A stretch of DNA of 64,000 nucleotides from Lachnospiraceae bacterium XBB2008 (lineage in GTDB: Bacteria; Bacillota; Clostridia; Lachnospirales; Lachnospiraceae), in contig FMVL01000014.1 in NCBI GenBank assembly GCA_900102235.1, forward strand, positions 16,014 through 80,013, read 5' to 3'. Position 1 is the stretch's first letter. Every line of letters starts with the position of its first letter. Positions 35,592 to 43,252 of this stretch are shown in pieces. The position numbers and the translations under genes were made by a program. The notes below the pieces were generated by a model that did no database searches, was not told where the DNA came from, and saw nothing but the letters and a program-made list of their open reading frames with translations.

Positions 35592-35596
35592 TAGGT
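35578..35596. promoter_or_regulatory. Candidate Rrf2/CymR operator over the -35 box
   Basis: ACCTA and TAGGT form an inverted repeat with a 9-nt centre that contains the TTGACA. Occupancy would block RNA polymerase. Assignment to the Rrf2 protein is inference from position. Confidence 0.55.
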
Positions 35597-35612
35597 ATTA
35601 TGATCATAAGTC

Positions 35613-35644
35613 AGCTCCGACCCGTTTGTACAGTGGTCAGAGCT
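35613..35644 (-). terminator. Hairpin after the phosphoesterase gene, possible terminator
   Basis: AGCTCTGACC and GGTCGGAGCT (minus strand) pair over 10 bp with one G-U. The stem begins at the phosphoesterase stop codon. There is no U tract, so termination is uncertain. Confidence 0.4.
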
Positions 35645-36459
35645 TATTCCAACTTGCCGTATTCTTTGATTTCGAATCTGCCGTGCTTCTCGATCTGATA
35701 GTATTTCCCGTCTGTCTCGTCGTACCCCAGAAGAAGTAATCTGCCGTGCTTATATACCGAGCCGTCGATATAATAGTGGCTCTCACCGTCGTAGTATATC
35801 TCGTGGTACGATCTGTCATGAGCCAAACTTCCCGTACCTACGTGCCCTGCGATGATCGTCTTGATGAACTTGCCTGTCGAGGCAGGAAACTTCCATAGGA
35901 ATACCTCGTCTCCGGTCCCCCATTCCCAGTATTCTTCTGCCTCTTCATCAACTCCGGCGTGAACGAATATCTGCGATTCTGTTTCAAAGTAGTTATCCAT
36001 TGATCTGATCCATTTGATCAGATCCCCATTGGTAGCAAGTACCATCTTCACAGCTTCGACATTTAATCCTGCCAATGACGATATACGCTCGATCTGATGA
36101 ATCTTGTCCAGTTGTTCTTCCGTTACGAATGTTCTAAAAGCATTATATCCATGCTCCGAGTCGGTTTTCAGCCAGGAATCATATGCCAGAGCTTCCAGTT
36201 GAGCAGTTATGTTTTGGTTGAAATCATCAATCCACTCAAGAAGCATGGCCTCATGATTTCCTTTGAGTACGACCACTTTGTCCTTTCCGTACTTCTGTTG
36301 CAGATCATAGATATATCGAAGCACCTGACACGATTCCGGGCCATAATCGATGTAGTCTCCCAAAAAGAAGATCCGATCATCTCCCGACAGGTCAACTGAT
36401 TCCATCCGGTCCTTCAGTTCCTTCAGACAGCCATGTATATCGCTTATAGCATAAATCAT
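35644..36459 (-). CDS. Calcineurin-like metallophosphoesterase (PrpE/ApaH/PPP type)
   Basis: The 271-residue protein has the PPP-type metal motifs in order: SDIHGC (6-11), FLGDYIDYGPES, VVLKGNHEAMLLEW, IVAGHVGTG-like IIAGHVGTG, and a late HGRLLLLGYD. Family members dephosphorylate phosphoproteins or hydrolyse diadenosine tetraphosphate. The substrate here is unknown. It is the first of several phosphoesterase genes in this accessory stretch and ends next to the encapsulin promoter region. Confidence 0.85.
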   Translation of the reverse strand: MIYAISDIHGCLKELKDRMESVDLSGDDRIFFLGDYIDYGPESCQVLRYIYDLQQKYGKDKVVVLKGNHEAMLLEWIDDFNQNITAQLEALAYDSWLKTDSEHGYNAFRTFVTEEQLDKIHQIERISSLAGLNVEAVKMVLATNGDLIKWIRSMDNYFETESQIFVHAGVDEEAEEYWEWGTGDEVFLWKFPASTGKFIKTIIAGHVGTGSLAHDRSYHEIYYDGESHYYIDGSVYKHGRLLLLGYDETDGKYYQIEKHGRFEIKEYGKLE

Positions 36460-36491
36460 CTGTAGCGTCCTCTTTCTTGTTCTGAAAGCAG

Positions 36492-37169
36492 TTAATTCAT
36501 ATATCCGATAGCTGTCGTTTCATCCATAGACAGACATAAACTTGCCCCGGATAGTTTCTCCAGCAGTTTATCGATATCATCTTGCTTTAATACTTCTTTG
36601 TTATCGGCAGAGATTTCTTTTATTGTTACCATGCTCCGCAGTATCGTATTGTCAGCTGTGACAAATCCTCTCTGAATAGCGTATTTGTAACTGGGATGGC
36701 TCTTCGGTATATCTTTATCAAACAAGATCGCAATAATACCGCCGCTTAATGTATACATCTGCATCACTATGTTTTCAGCACTTTCAATCTGTTCATATAT
36801 ATGATCACAAACCCGTCCGCAAACCCTGTAAAAAACACTCTGATCCAGTTTATACACGAATCCGTTAGATCCTAATACCTCATGTGTAATGCTGTTCCAT
36901 GAGAGCGCATGGATGATGCTCAATCCAAATGATTCCCATTCATCCCTCTTCACATCGGAAACTTCTATGATCGATCCGTCGTCCTGAATGGTCACCGCTT
37001 CAAAAGTAACACCCCAGAAATAATACTTGTATATATTTGTGGTCAGGAGATACTTTCCCGTCTTTTTTTCATATGGGCCGGTAATAAACCTCACATACGC
37101 TAATGCCTGTTCCTTCCCGTCTATGCTCTCAGCCGGCCAGATGTATGCTAAACATTTTGTTTGTTTCAT
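36492..37169 (-). CDS. Unknown protein of the phosphoesterase island
   Basis: The 225-residue soluble protein starts MKQTKCLAYIWPAES. I do not recognise it. It is mixed alpha/beta by appearance, has no signal peptide or membrane helix, and has four scattered cysteines. Its start overlaps the stop of a 26-residue phosphoesterase remnant (ATGA), so it is probably expressed by coupling with the genes upstream. Confidence 0.6.
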   Translation of the reverse strand: MKQTKCLAYIWPAESIDGKEQALAYVRFITGPYEKKTGKYLLTTNIYKYYFWGVTFEAVTIQDDGSIIEVSDVKRDEWESFGLSIIHALSWNSITHEVLGSNGFVYKLDQSVFYRVCGRVCDHIYEQIESAENIVMQMYTLSGGIIAILFDKDIPKSHPSYKYAIQRGFVTADNTILRSMVTIKEISADNKEVLKQDDIDKLLEKLSGASLCLSMDETTAIGYMN

Positions 37170-37246
37170 AGTCTACTCTCCTTAGCCGCCTCAACAAACA
37201 TCCATGGTTTTAAATGGACGTCCGGAATAGTAAATACCTTACTCAT
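37166..37246 (-). pseudogene. N-terminal remnant of a metallophosphoesterase (26 codons)
   Basis: An ATG with GGGAG upstream opens a 26-residue frame, MSKVFTIPDVHLKPWMFVEA and then AKESRL. The first part matches the start of a phosphoesterase family (IPDVHLKPWMF, where DVH is the first metal motif). The frame then stops, overlapping the next gene by ATGA. The start overlaps the stop of the SIMPL gene. It may persist as a translational coupler. Confidence 0.65.
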
Positions 37247-37887
37247 GCTATCTCCCAAACAGTGTATATGGTTTCGGTATAGGTGTTGTTGGAGGCAGAT
37301 AACTCATTCGAATTATCATACGTCTCTTCTTCATCATCATCACAGCTAAGCGACATGCATAGGACCTCACAGTCAAACACAGCATCCGGTTTTGGATCAT
37401 TCTTATCTGCAGATATAAGACCTACAAGTTTTTGATCGATAGCCTGTGCCATTACCTCAGCCTGACTTTTGGCATCCTTTAATGCTTCTATCATGAGTTC
37501 CTGTCTGATCATGTCCTCATTGGATAACTCATAATCAACATGAAAACCAACCTGAGCATTGCAATTATTTGTTATAGATCTTATATCGTTAATCGTTTTC
37601 ATGTTGAACGCAGATTCTATTTCAAGTATACGGTTTGCTCTGTAATACTCCCTCTCGCCGTCATTATGATAGTCCACGCCCCGATCAACAGAATCCTTCG
37701 ATAAAGATATATTTGAAATATCAACACCGCCTTTTTTCAGGATACCCAGAAAATCTTCACATTCACGCATCACCTTTTGAGATGCTTCCTTCGCGGTACT
37801 CTCCTTGGCATGAAAATCAAGTTTTATCTTCATACGATCATAATCAATTGTTTTAGATGCACTTCCTCTTACCTCAAGTTTTCCCAT
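37243..37887 (-). CDS. SIMPL-domain (DUF541) protein
   Basis: The 214-residue protein has the SIMPL pattern: an N-terminal GKLEVRGSASKTIDYDRMKI strand pair, a middle helix STAKEASQKVMRECEDFL, and a late helix with LMIEALKDAKSQAEVMAQ. Relatives include periplasmic proteins linked to oxidative stress and Irak-like signalling, but this one has no signal peptide, so it is probably cytoplasmic. I chose the ATG at 37887, where GGAGGG lies upstream. A Cys- and Asp-rich C-terminus (LCMSLSCDDDEEE) is unusual. Confidence 0.75.
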   Translation of the reverse strand: MGKLEVRGSASKTIDYDRMKIKLDFHAKESTAKEASQKVMRECEDFLGILKKGGVDISNISLSKDSVDRGVDYHNDGEREYYRANRILEIESAFNMKTINDIRSITNNCNAQVGFHVDYELSNEDMIRQELMIEALKDAKSQAEVMAQAIDQKLVGLISADKNDPKPDAVFDCEVLCMSLSCDDDEEETYDNSNELSASNNTYTETIYTVWEIA

Positions 37888-37888
37888 G

Positions 37889-38455
37889 TCAAACCCTCCT
37901 CTCTTTACTAACATCAGCAGAGTTCCTAAATATCTCATTATTTCTGACCAATTCCTTTAATGACACTGGTGTATAATTGTTGATCATGCATCCGGCATTC
38001 AGTGCATGATCCTTCTTCTTCATGATCTCGAAAGCTTCGTCCCTACGGTTATGAATATGTCCATAAATGTGATAACTCCCCTTAAAATATGCGTTCCACT
38101 CTACGATAGGATAATGACAAAGGCTTATCTTGTTTCCTTCATCTGTAATAGACATCATCTTATCTACGCCCTCAAAAAACTGTAATGCCTCCGGATTATC
38201 CAAAATCGGTCCATCGTGATTGCCCGGTATCAGGAACTTCCGTCCCTTCAATTGCTGAAGATACCATTCAGCGGGACGTTCACTCCGATAACATAAATCC
38301 CCGACAATATACACATTATCATCCGGCTGTACTCTGCCATTCCACAGTTCTATCAGTACATGATCCATTTCATCCACATCGGCAAAAGGCCGGTTATCAA
38401 ATCGTATTACGTTTTTATGTCCAAAATGCAGATCTGAAATATAAAGATTCATCAT
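37889..38455 (-). CDS. Calcineurin-like metallophosphoesterase
   Basis: The 188-residue protein has SDLHFGHKNVI (8-18), IVGDLCYR, LIPGNHDG, LCHYPIVEW and HIYGHIHNRRD, a full set of calcineurin-like metal motifs. This group of short phosphoesterases is common in Firmicutes and phages; the substrate is unknown. The part FADVDEMDHVLIELW is repeated in degenerate form at 39.8 kb. It lies 1 nt upstream of the SIMPL gene on the transcript. Confidence 0.88.
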   Translation of the reverse strand: MMNLYISDLHFGHKNVIRFDNRPFADVDEMDHVLIELWNGRVQPDDNVYIVGDLCYRSERPAEWYLQQLKGRKFLIPGNHDGPILDNPEALQFFEGVDKMMSITDEGNKISLCHYPIVEWNAYFKGSYHIYGHIHNRRDEAFEIMKKKDHALNAGCMINNYTPVSLKELVRNNEIFRNSADVSKERRV

Positions 38456-38509
38456 GATAACTCCTACATAGTTTCAATTAGTTTATCCGCCATTTGACCT
38501 CTCTACCAC

Positions 38510-39451
38510 CTATTCGATGATACCCGCAGGATATAAATCTCCGCCCGGAAGTATTGGCGTCTCTGCTTCAGCATTTTCTTTAGTAACTTCTTTTCTGTCA
38601 CCGGGTTCGAGTTTTATGGTACCTGCGCTTGTACGGGCATAGATCACGACATCCCCTATATTCTCTATATACAAGGGACAGCCTCCGGTATGCGCCGAGT
38701 AGAACTCAATGTTCTGATAATGCGGAAAGTATCGAAGATCGATCTCTGCCCCTTTGGCACTTATCAAGTAGCTGTCCTGGAAGGTCCCTACATGTGGCCA
38801 CCCCGAAAACTCAAGGCATTTTCCATCCTCAGAGTCCTCAGGAACATAGTATAACGAATGGAAATAATAATCACAGAAATTCGCCAGGACTAAGAGCACC
38901 TTCCCGGGTTCTATTGACGGATACTCTATCTTATCCTTATATTTTTCTTTCAGCCGTTCATAATCCGGTATGATATCAGGATACTTATCCTGTTCTCTGA
39001 AATCACAATATGCCAACGGGCAGTGATACACGCTGTTCCTTGTAGTTAGTACAACTTCCCCGGCCTCTTCATCAATATGAATACCCTCTACCGCTGAAGT
39101 ATGCATATCTATGGCATCAGGAAGTTTCTTATGGCCGGTCACAATGCCATGTCCAATACGATACTTCTCTCCTTCGATCTCATGCTCCCCCACGTACCAG
39201 TAGTGAAGCTGAAGCTTCCTTCCTTCTTCGTGAGCTGCAAGATTTGTGATATAGGATTCTATGATATTCTTACCGAGATCCTCATAGCTTTTCCCAAAGA
39301 ATTCCACATTTCTATCTATGCCCATCTCAATCTCTTTACCTTCATATGTAAAGAAAAGCTTTGTAACCATCCCGTAGTCTCTCACTACTCCGTGAATATC
39401 ATATTTTTCGGAATATACTTCCACTTCTTCTCTAAGCATGGATCCAGCCAT
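38510..39451 (-). CDS. Unknown protein; 5' end duplicated 3.6 kb away
   Basis: The 313-residue soluble protein starts MAGSMLREEVEVYSEKYDIH. I do not recognise its family. A central CPLAYCDFREQDKYP and NFCDYYFHSLY stretch recall a similar NFCDYEAEDYDPL segment in the gene at 41297-42346, so the two may be distant relatives. Its first 25 codons and its whole promoter region lie in a 228-bp direct repeat whose second copy is next to the tRNA gene. AGGAGGAG precedes the ATG. Confidence 0.6.
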   Translation of the reverse strand: MAGSMLREEVEVYSEKYDIHGVVRDYGMVTKLFFTYEGKEIEMGIDRNVEFFGKSYEDLGKNIIESYITNLAAHEEGRKLQLHYWYVGEHEIEGEKYRIGHGIVTGHKKLPDAIDMHTSAVEGIHIDEEAGEVVLTTRNSVYHCPLAYCDFREQDKYPDIIPDYERLKEKYKDKIEYPSIEPGKVLLVLANFCDYYFHSLYYVPEDSEDGKCLEFSGWPHVGTFQDSYLISAKGAEIDLRYFPHYQNIEFYSAHTGGCPLYIENIGDVVIYARTSAGTIKLEPGDRKEVTKENAEAETPILPGGDLYPAGIIE

Positions 39452-39495
39452 TTCACTCCTCCTGTTACGAATCTGTGTGATTGCTTCTGTACACT

Positions 39496-39524
39496 ATTGT
39501 ATTGGTGTCTGATACGGGATACAA
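39496..39524 (-). promoter_or_regulatory. Promoter in direct repeat copy 1
   Basis: TTGTAT, a 17-nt spacer and TACAAT on the minus strand, about 45 nt ahead of the ATG at 39451. The identical promoter is in copy 2 (43138-43166). Confidence 0.6.
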
Positions 39525-39570
39525 TGAACCGCTGGTTTACATTTTGCTACCGGAAATTATAGAAAAAAAA

Positions 39571-39593
39571 GAATCCCCAAAACATGAGGATTC
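39571..39593 (-). terminator. Terminator in direct repeat copy 1
   Basis: GAATCC and GGATTC form the stem. On the minus strand a T-rich tract (TTTTTTTT) follows. It insulates the gene at 38510 from the remnants upstream. Confidence 0.75.
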
Positions 39594-39617
39594 TCAACTT
39601 TTGTATTGTCTACTCTC

Positions 39618-39826
39618 CTTCCGCATAATGCCAACTATGATCTGACGTATCGACCCACACAAATCTGTGATCACCGAACCGGGTCCCAGTCATCAACCAG
39701 ATCACCCAGCATGACGATCGCATCATAATTGCCGTTATCTATATACTTAGCCGCCTCGACAAATATCAGTACATAATCCATTTCATCCACGTCTGCAAAG
39801 GAACGATGTGCGAAGTCTGAAGTCCT
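39618..39826 (-). pseudogene. Mosaic remnant of phosphoesterase genes
   Basis: On the minus strand three coding scraps follow each other: HRSFADVDEMDYVL (as in the phosphoesterase at 37889), then FVEAAKYIDNGNYDAIVML with GDLVDDWDPVR (the second metal motif region), then FGDHRFVWVDTSDHSWHYAE (a C-terminal block also found at 41212). No start codon or full domain remains, so this is a decayed fusion of at least two paralogues. Confidence 0.6.
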
Positions 39827-40351
39827 CTACGCTTCATCCGGGAATATCTTTTTAACTGCTTCAGGTGGAGTCTCCCCGTTTAAAAGAGCGTTGATCTCGT
39901 CCTGTGTCAAAAACAATTCCGGATGCTTTTGGGCAAGCATATCCTCATAAAACATCTCATCAGAAGTTCTGGCCATATACTCAGGATAGATAGCAACTAC
40001 CCATCCTGCTTCAATCGGCCATGTGCAGCTCGATGAAAAGCTGTGATGAAGATCGACGCGTATCTCAATGATCGATTCGGAAGTATTCATCACATATACC
40101 GGGCAATCATAATTTCCACTGATTTCAAATCTGATGGGACCCGATATCTCAGCCGAGATTCCGTTGTCCGGCATCTCCAGATTTATGCAACGAGAAAACA
40201 TTCCATCGGCAATATGATAGTTATTGGCCGTTTGTGTTTCTCCGTCCTTAACAAACACCTTTTCAACAAAGAACGGATATGTATCTGTCAGTTTTATCAG
40301 GATGTAATCGTTATCCTTTATGTGTTCAAGAAATCTTTCATATGTCATCAT
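39827..40351 (-). CDS. Unknown protein of the island
   Basis: The 174-residue soluble protein starts MMTYERFLEHIKDNDYILIK. I do not recognise it. It looks mainly beta in the first 120 residues (VYVMNTSESIIEIRVDLHH), then helical. It has a C-terminal LTQDEINALLNGETPPEAV segment of the kind seen in tails that recruit partners. It lies between two phosphoesterase remnants. Confidence 0.5.
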   Translation of the reverse strand: MMTYERFLEHIKDNDYILIKLTDTYPFFVEKVFVKDGETQTANNYHIADGMFSRCINLEMPDNGISAEISGPIRFEISGNYDCPVYVMNTSESIIEIRVDLHHSFSSSCTWPIEAGWVVAIYPEYMARTSDEMFYEDMLAQKHPELFLTQDEINALLNGETPPEAVKKIFPDEA

Positions 40352-40390
40352 GCTATCCTTATGATCTGTTCGTATATCAGGATCTCCTTG

Positions 40391-40603
40391 TCATTTACAT
40401 TTATGTTCTGATGGTCTTATCTCATGAACTTTGCCGCCATGCCACTCCCTGACTGTCCCACTTTCTTCCGGAGTATCCCAGATCCCGCCAAAGTCGCCGC
40501 AGATGATGACATAGTCATCCTTTGTCATCTCCTTCTGCTCCGGGAAATTCGTTATATTGAATCTGTTGAATTCCGCATGCGTATCGCCGGTAATATATAT
40601 CAT
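40391..40603 (-). pseudogene. Internally deleted metallophosphoesterase (70 codons)
   Basis: The frame begins MIYITGDTHAEFNRF, with the first metal motif GDTH, and goes on to CGDFGGIWDTPEES, the second motif. It then jumps to VREWHGGKVHEIRPSEHK, which in full-length relatives lies after the GNHE motif, and stops. The asparagine-histidine motif and all later ligands are absent. The start is intact, so a short product may still be made, but it cannot be a working phosphoesterase. Confidence 0.7.
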
Positions 40604-40654
40604 TACAGTTTATCTCTCCCTGACATATCCATTTACGTCAAGCATCGTCTTTCC

Positions 40655-41215
40655 TCACGTGACTTCGCCATTATATCGTTCCTCAATTGCATACCTGTGT
40701 ATATTCTTAATGTCCGCCAATATTCCGTCTTTGATGAGCTTACCAAGGTTTATCGGCGTGTATTCGCACTTGTTGGCCGCAAGATTTAAGTGTTTACAGC
40801 CTTCCTTGTAAGGTTCCTTGTCGTTATGATCATGTCCGTGGATATTTAGGCACCACTGGAGACCGTATACCGGCTCATGGGATAACAGGATCTTATCTGC
40901 AATAAACAACGGGCCTGTGTACACTTCATCAAAGTATTCCCTGTACGCGCCTTTAGGATCGTGGTTTCCGAGGAGCAGCACTTTCCAGTGGGCATTGATC
41001 TGAGGAATGTATTTCGGGTCCCCCACATCACCAAGGCATATGAATGTATCGTTCTTTCTCACAGTCCTGTTAATGATTTTGATCTGCTCTTCAACAGATA
41101 TCCAATCAGGAGCCATTATACGACAGGCCGCATCGTCAAAATGTAAATCCGAGATTATATATACGCTTCCGCCATCAGACCAGTGCCTGAAAGGTTCATA
41201 TAATGTTGGTATCAC
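40655..41215 (-). CDS. Calcineurin-like metallophosphoesterase
   Basis: The 186-residue protein has ISDLHFDDAACR (21-32), CLGDVGDPKY, LLLGNHDPKG, LLSHEPVYG and NIHGHDHND, so its metal site is complete. The GTG start at 41215 overlaps the stop of an upstream C-terminal remnant (GTGA). It resembles small phosphoesterases of Firmicutes and phages. It is about 180 residues, like the copy at 37889 but only distantly similar. Confidence 0.85.
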   Translation of the reverse strand: MIPTLYEPFRHWSDGGSVYIISDLHFDDAACRIMAPDWISVEEQIKIINRTVRKNDTFICLGDVGDPKYIPQINAHWKVLLLGNHDPKGAYREYFDEVYTGPLFIADKILLSHEPVYGLQWCLNIHGHDHNDKEPYKEGCKHLNLAANKCEYTPINLGKLIKDGILADIKNIHRYAIEERYNGEVT

Positions 41216-41310
41216 AGCTTATCCTCCGCATAATGCCAAGACTTTGTATCCGTATCGACCCATACAAATCTTTGATTGCCAAACGGTGTTCCATCCCTAT
41301 ATGTCGAAAC
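41212..41310 (-). pseudogene. C-terminal remnant of a phosphoesterase paralogue
   Basis: In a frame different from the gene before it, the minus strand reads LRVSTYRDGTPFGNQRFVWV followed by DTDTKSWHYAEDKL and a stop. The block FVWVDT-x4-SWHYAE also occurs at 39618-39700. The stop overlaps the GTG of the next phosphoesterase. There is no start codon, so it can only be translated by read-in or frameshift. Confidence 0.6.
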
Positions 41311-42346
41311 TCTGAGTTTCCTCTTTAAGAAGTTTAAGCAGCTGTTCGTTTTTGCACTCATAACTTGACAATTCTTTCTCTATATTCTTGATAAAATACT
41401 CATAAAACAGATCAATCTTCTCCCGGTCTGTATGACAAGTTTCATAGTTATCCATTTGTCTGCCATTTTTCTTATATGTTGTTTTTGACAAAACTGAAGC
41501 CGAGAATCTTCTGTCTGCGTTTTGTGCAAGGCCGCATGCGTAAGCATATATTCCTTCAAACGTTTGATCCGTAAGGAATCCAATTCTGAATAATCTCGGT
41601 TTTCTTACGATCAGAAGGGAGTATATTGCCTTCTCAAATGCTTCATTCTGCCTGTCCTGCTCGCTCATGACCGGGTGTTTAAGCGGATCATAATCTTCGG
41701 CCTCATAATCACAGAAATTACCTAAAAGCAGTTTCTGTCCGCAGGAGCATGATACCGTGACCGCTTCGCCTAATCCGGATGGTGTGAACGAATAAGTAAA
41801 CTGATCTCCAGTCATGCCCGAGTAGCATTTTCGATGCTGGATCTTAAACTTCCGTAGTTTAATGTAGTCTCTGCCGGTTATGGCAAAATGGAGGCCTCGT
41901 TTTGAGTATTCGCTACCATCAGATAGATCCCTGGCATTTCTTGGATATTCCGTAAACATAGCCTCTGCTTCCTCATAAGAATAGTAGTTGCTATCTATGG
42001 TTTCCGGCATCTCGTTTTCATGTCCATGGCCTTTGTGCACGAAATGAATGATCCGGCTATCCCTTAACAGTTCCTGCCAGTTTTCGACGAACTTAGCCTT
42101 CTTGGAAAATCCGTTTTCTTCTCTAACAATCTCTACGTCAACTATTTTCTGCCCATTGCAGAAACCCCTCCAGAAAAAGTCCGGAAGATTGAGACCAAGG
42201 TAATCCTCTATGATCATGTTTATACCGGTAACAGGACTATAATCCGTGTCACGCCACGTATACTTGGCAAGATTAGGGGCCATCACATCATCGCCCATGG
42301 AAAAACTGTCTCTTGTCAGATATACAGTTCTATCTACATAACTCAT
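41297..42346 (-). CDS. Unknown protein; possibly altered C-terminus
   Basis: The 349-residue protein starts MSYVDRTVYLTRDSFSMGDD. I do not recognise its family. A CSCGQKLLLGNFCDYEAEDY segment looks like a small metal-binding or structural cysteine site. Its last dozen codons overlap, in another frame, the conserved block of the phosphoesterase remnant, so its own original end may have been replaced by recombination. There is no signal peptide or membrane helix. Confidence 0.55.
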   Translation of the reverse strand: MSYVDRTVYLTRDSFSMGDDVMAPNLAKYTWRDTDYSPVTGINMIIEDYLGLNLPDFFWRGFCNGQKIVDVEIVREENGFSKKAKFVENWQELLRDSRIIHFVHKGHGHENEMPETIDSNYYSYEEAEAMFTEYPRNARDLSDGSEYSKRGLHFAITGRDYIKLRKFKIQHRKCYSGMTGDQFTYSFTPSGLGEAVTVSCSCGQKLLLGNFCDYEAEDYDPLKHPVMSEQDRQNEAFEKAIYSLLIVRKPRLFRIGFLTDQTFEGIYAYACGLAQNADRRFSASVLSKTTYKKNGRQMDNYETCHTDREKIDLFYEYFIKNIEKELSSYECKNEQLLKLLKEETQSFDI

Positions 42347-42363
42347 TCCGCTTATCTCCTTAT

Positions 42364-42936
42364 TCAGTCGTTATCAACTATATGGACCGGCACTAAGGGT
42401 TCCTCCATCTTTTCCGCCCAGTTTGCGTCTGTGCCGAAATCTTCCTTTATCTTTTCTCGTTTTTCTTCGTTTTCCGTTAACATATCGATAAAGGCGAATA
42501 CGGCTCCCCAAACCTGCCAGAGCGAAAAGGAATGAGGATTGATCTGACTCCACTCCTTTATATATGCAAGGATCCATCTATTATATTCTATATACAGACA
42601 TAATCGATTATTCTTACACTTCAACAATGAATACCTACAACCGGGAATCAGGTTTCTTATAAGTGCAATCTTTAGATAATATATGTACTCCCACGTTGGG
42701 AGCGACGGAAGGGCATCATTTTCGTCCAATTCTTCTAAAGAAACAGCATTATTCTGAAGTCTTCGCGCCGCTTCCTGCGCAACATAATCTGTATCGACAG
42801 GGATTAATATCCTAGCCCATAAGGGAATATATCGGTAGTACCGGTCAGCGAAATCATAGGCAGCTTTGTATGCTATACTGCCTTCGGAATACGCCATTAT
42901 TTTTTCAGTTAATCGGATAATTCTATGTTCTTTCAT
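42364..42936 (-). CDS. Unknown alpha-helical protein
   Basis: The 190-residue protein starts MKEHRIIRLTEKIMAYSEGS. It is helix-rich with many aromatic residues (YRYIPLWARILIP, YSLLKCKNNRLCLYIEYNRW) and an acidic C-terminus. I do not recognise it. Its base composition looks more AT-rich than the core genes. It has the same orientation as the gene at 41297, which follows after 17 nt, so the two are probably co-transcribed, perhaps from the promoter in direct repeat copy 2. Confidence 0.5.
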   Translation of the reverse strand: MKEHRIIRLTEKIMAYSEGSIAYKAAYDFADRYYRYIPLWARILIPVDTDYVAQEAARRLQNNAVSLEELDENDALPSLPTWEYIYYLKIALIRNLIPGCRYSLLKCKNNRLCLYIEYNRWILAYIKEWSQINPHSFSLWQVWGAVFAFIDMLTENEEKREKIKEDFGTDANWAEKMEEPLVPVHIVDND

Positions 42937-43015
42937 GTACTACCTAAAGATTTTGCTACAAATGATTGTGTCCCTGTTAAAGCCATATACTCCACATCGA
43001 GCCAAAGCCCCTATC

Positions 43016-43093
43016 TTAGTCTCTCACCACTCCGTGGACATCATACTTTTCGGAATAAACTTCTATCTCTTCTCTAAGCATTGACTTAGCCAT
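43016..43093 (-). pseudogene. 25-codon 5' fragment of a paralogue of the 38510-39451 gene
   Basis: The minus strand reads MAKSMLREEIEVYSEKYDVH then GVVRD and a stop. It is nearly identical to the start of the intact gene at 38510-39451. It has the same AGGAGGAG ribosome binding site and promoter, but the coding sequence ends where the 228-bp repeat ends. The remaining bases to 42937 show no gene. Confidence 0.75.
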
Positions 43094-43244
43094 TTCACTC
43101 CTCCTGTTACTGATCTGTGTGATTGCTTCTGTACACTATTGTATTGGTGTCTGATACGGGATACAATGAACCGCTGGTTTACATTTTGCTACCGGAAATA
43201 ATAGAAAAAAGAGAATCCCCAAAACATGAGGATTCTCAACTTTT
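43017..43244. repeat. 228-bp direct repeat, copy 2
   Basis: Same content as copy 1 (39375-39602): 5' codons, ribosome binding site, promoter at 43138-43166 and terminator. It lies immediately downstream of the tRNA-Ala gene. With the tRNA it fills the gene-free stretch 42937-43348. Confidence 0.85.
43211..43237 (-). terminator. Terminator of the tRNA-Ala gene
   Basis: GAGAATCC and GGATTCTC form the stem. On the minus strand TTTTTTCT follows. It lies about 15 nt after the tRNA 3' end. Confidence 0.8.
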
Positions 43245-43252
43245 TCCTGCGA

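Larger units (their letters stand above)
39375..39602. repeat. 228-bp direct repeat, copy 1
   Basis: It contains the first 25 codons of the gene at 38510-39451, its ribosome binding site and promoter, and an upstream terminator. Copy 2 is at 43017-43244 in the same orientation, with only scattered differences. The two copies enclose about 3.4 kb. The rest of the gene-free stretch 39452-39826 holds a phosphoesterase remnant. Confidence 0.85.

Noticed and set aside
35497..35643. SAM riboswitch or T-box upstream of the sulfur operon
   Set aside because: The leader from the predicted start to the ATG is only about 60 nt and has no specifier stem or terminator.
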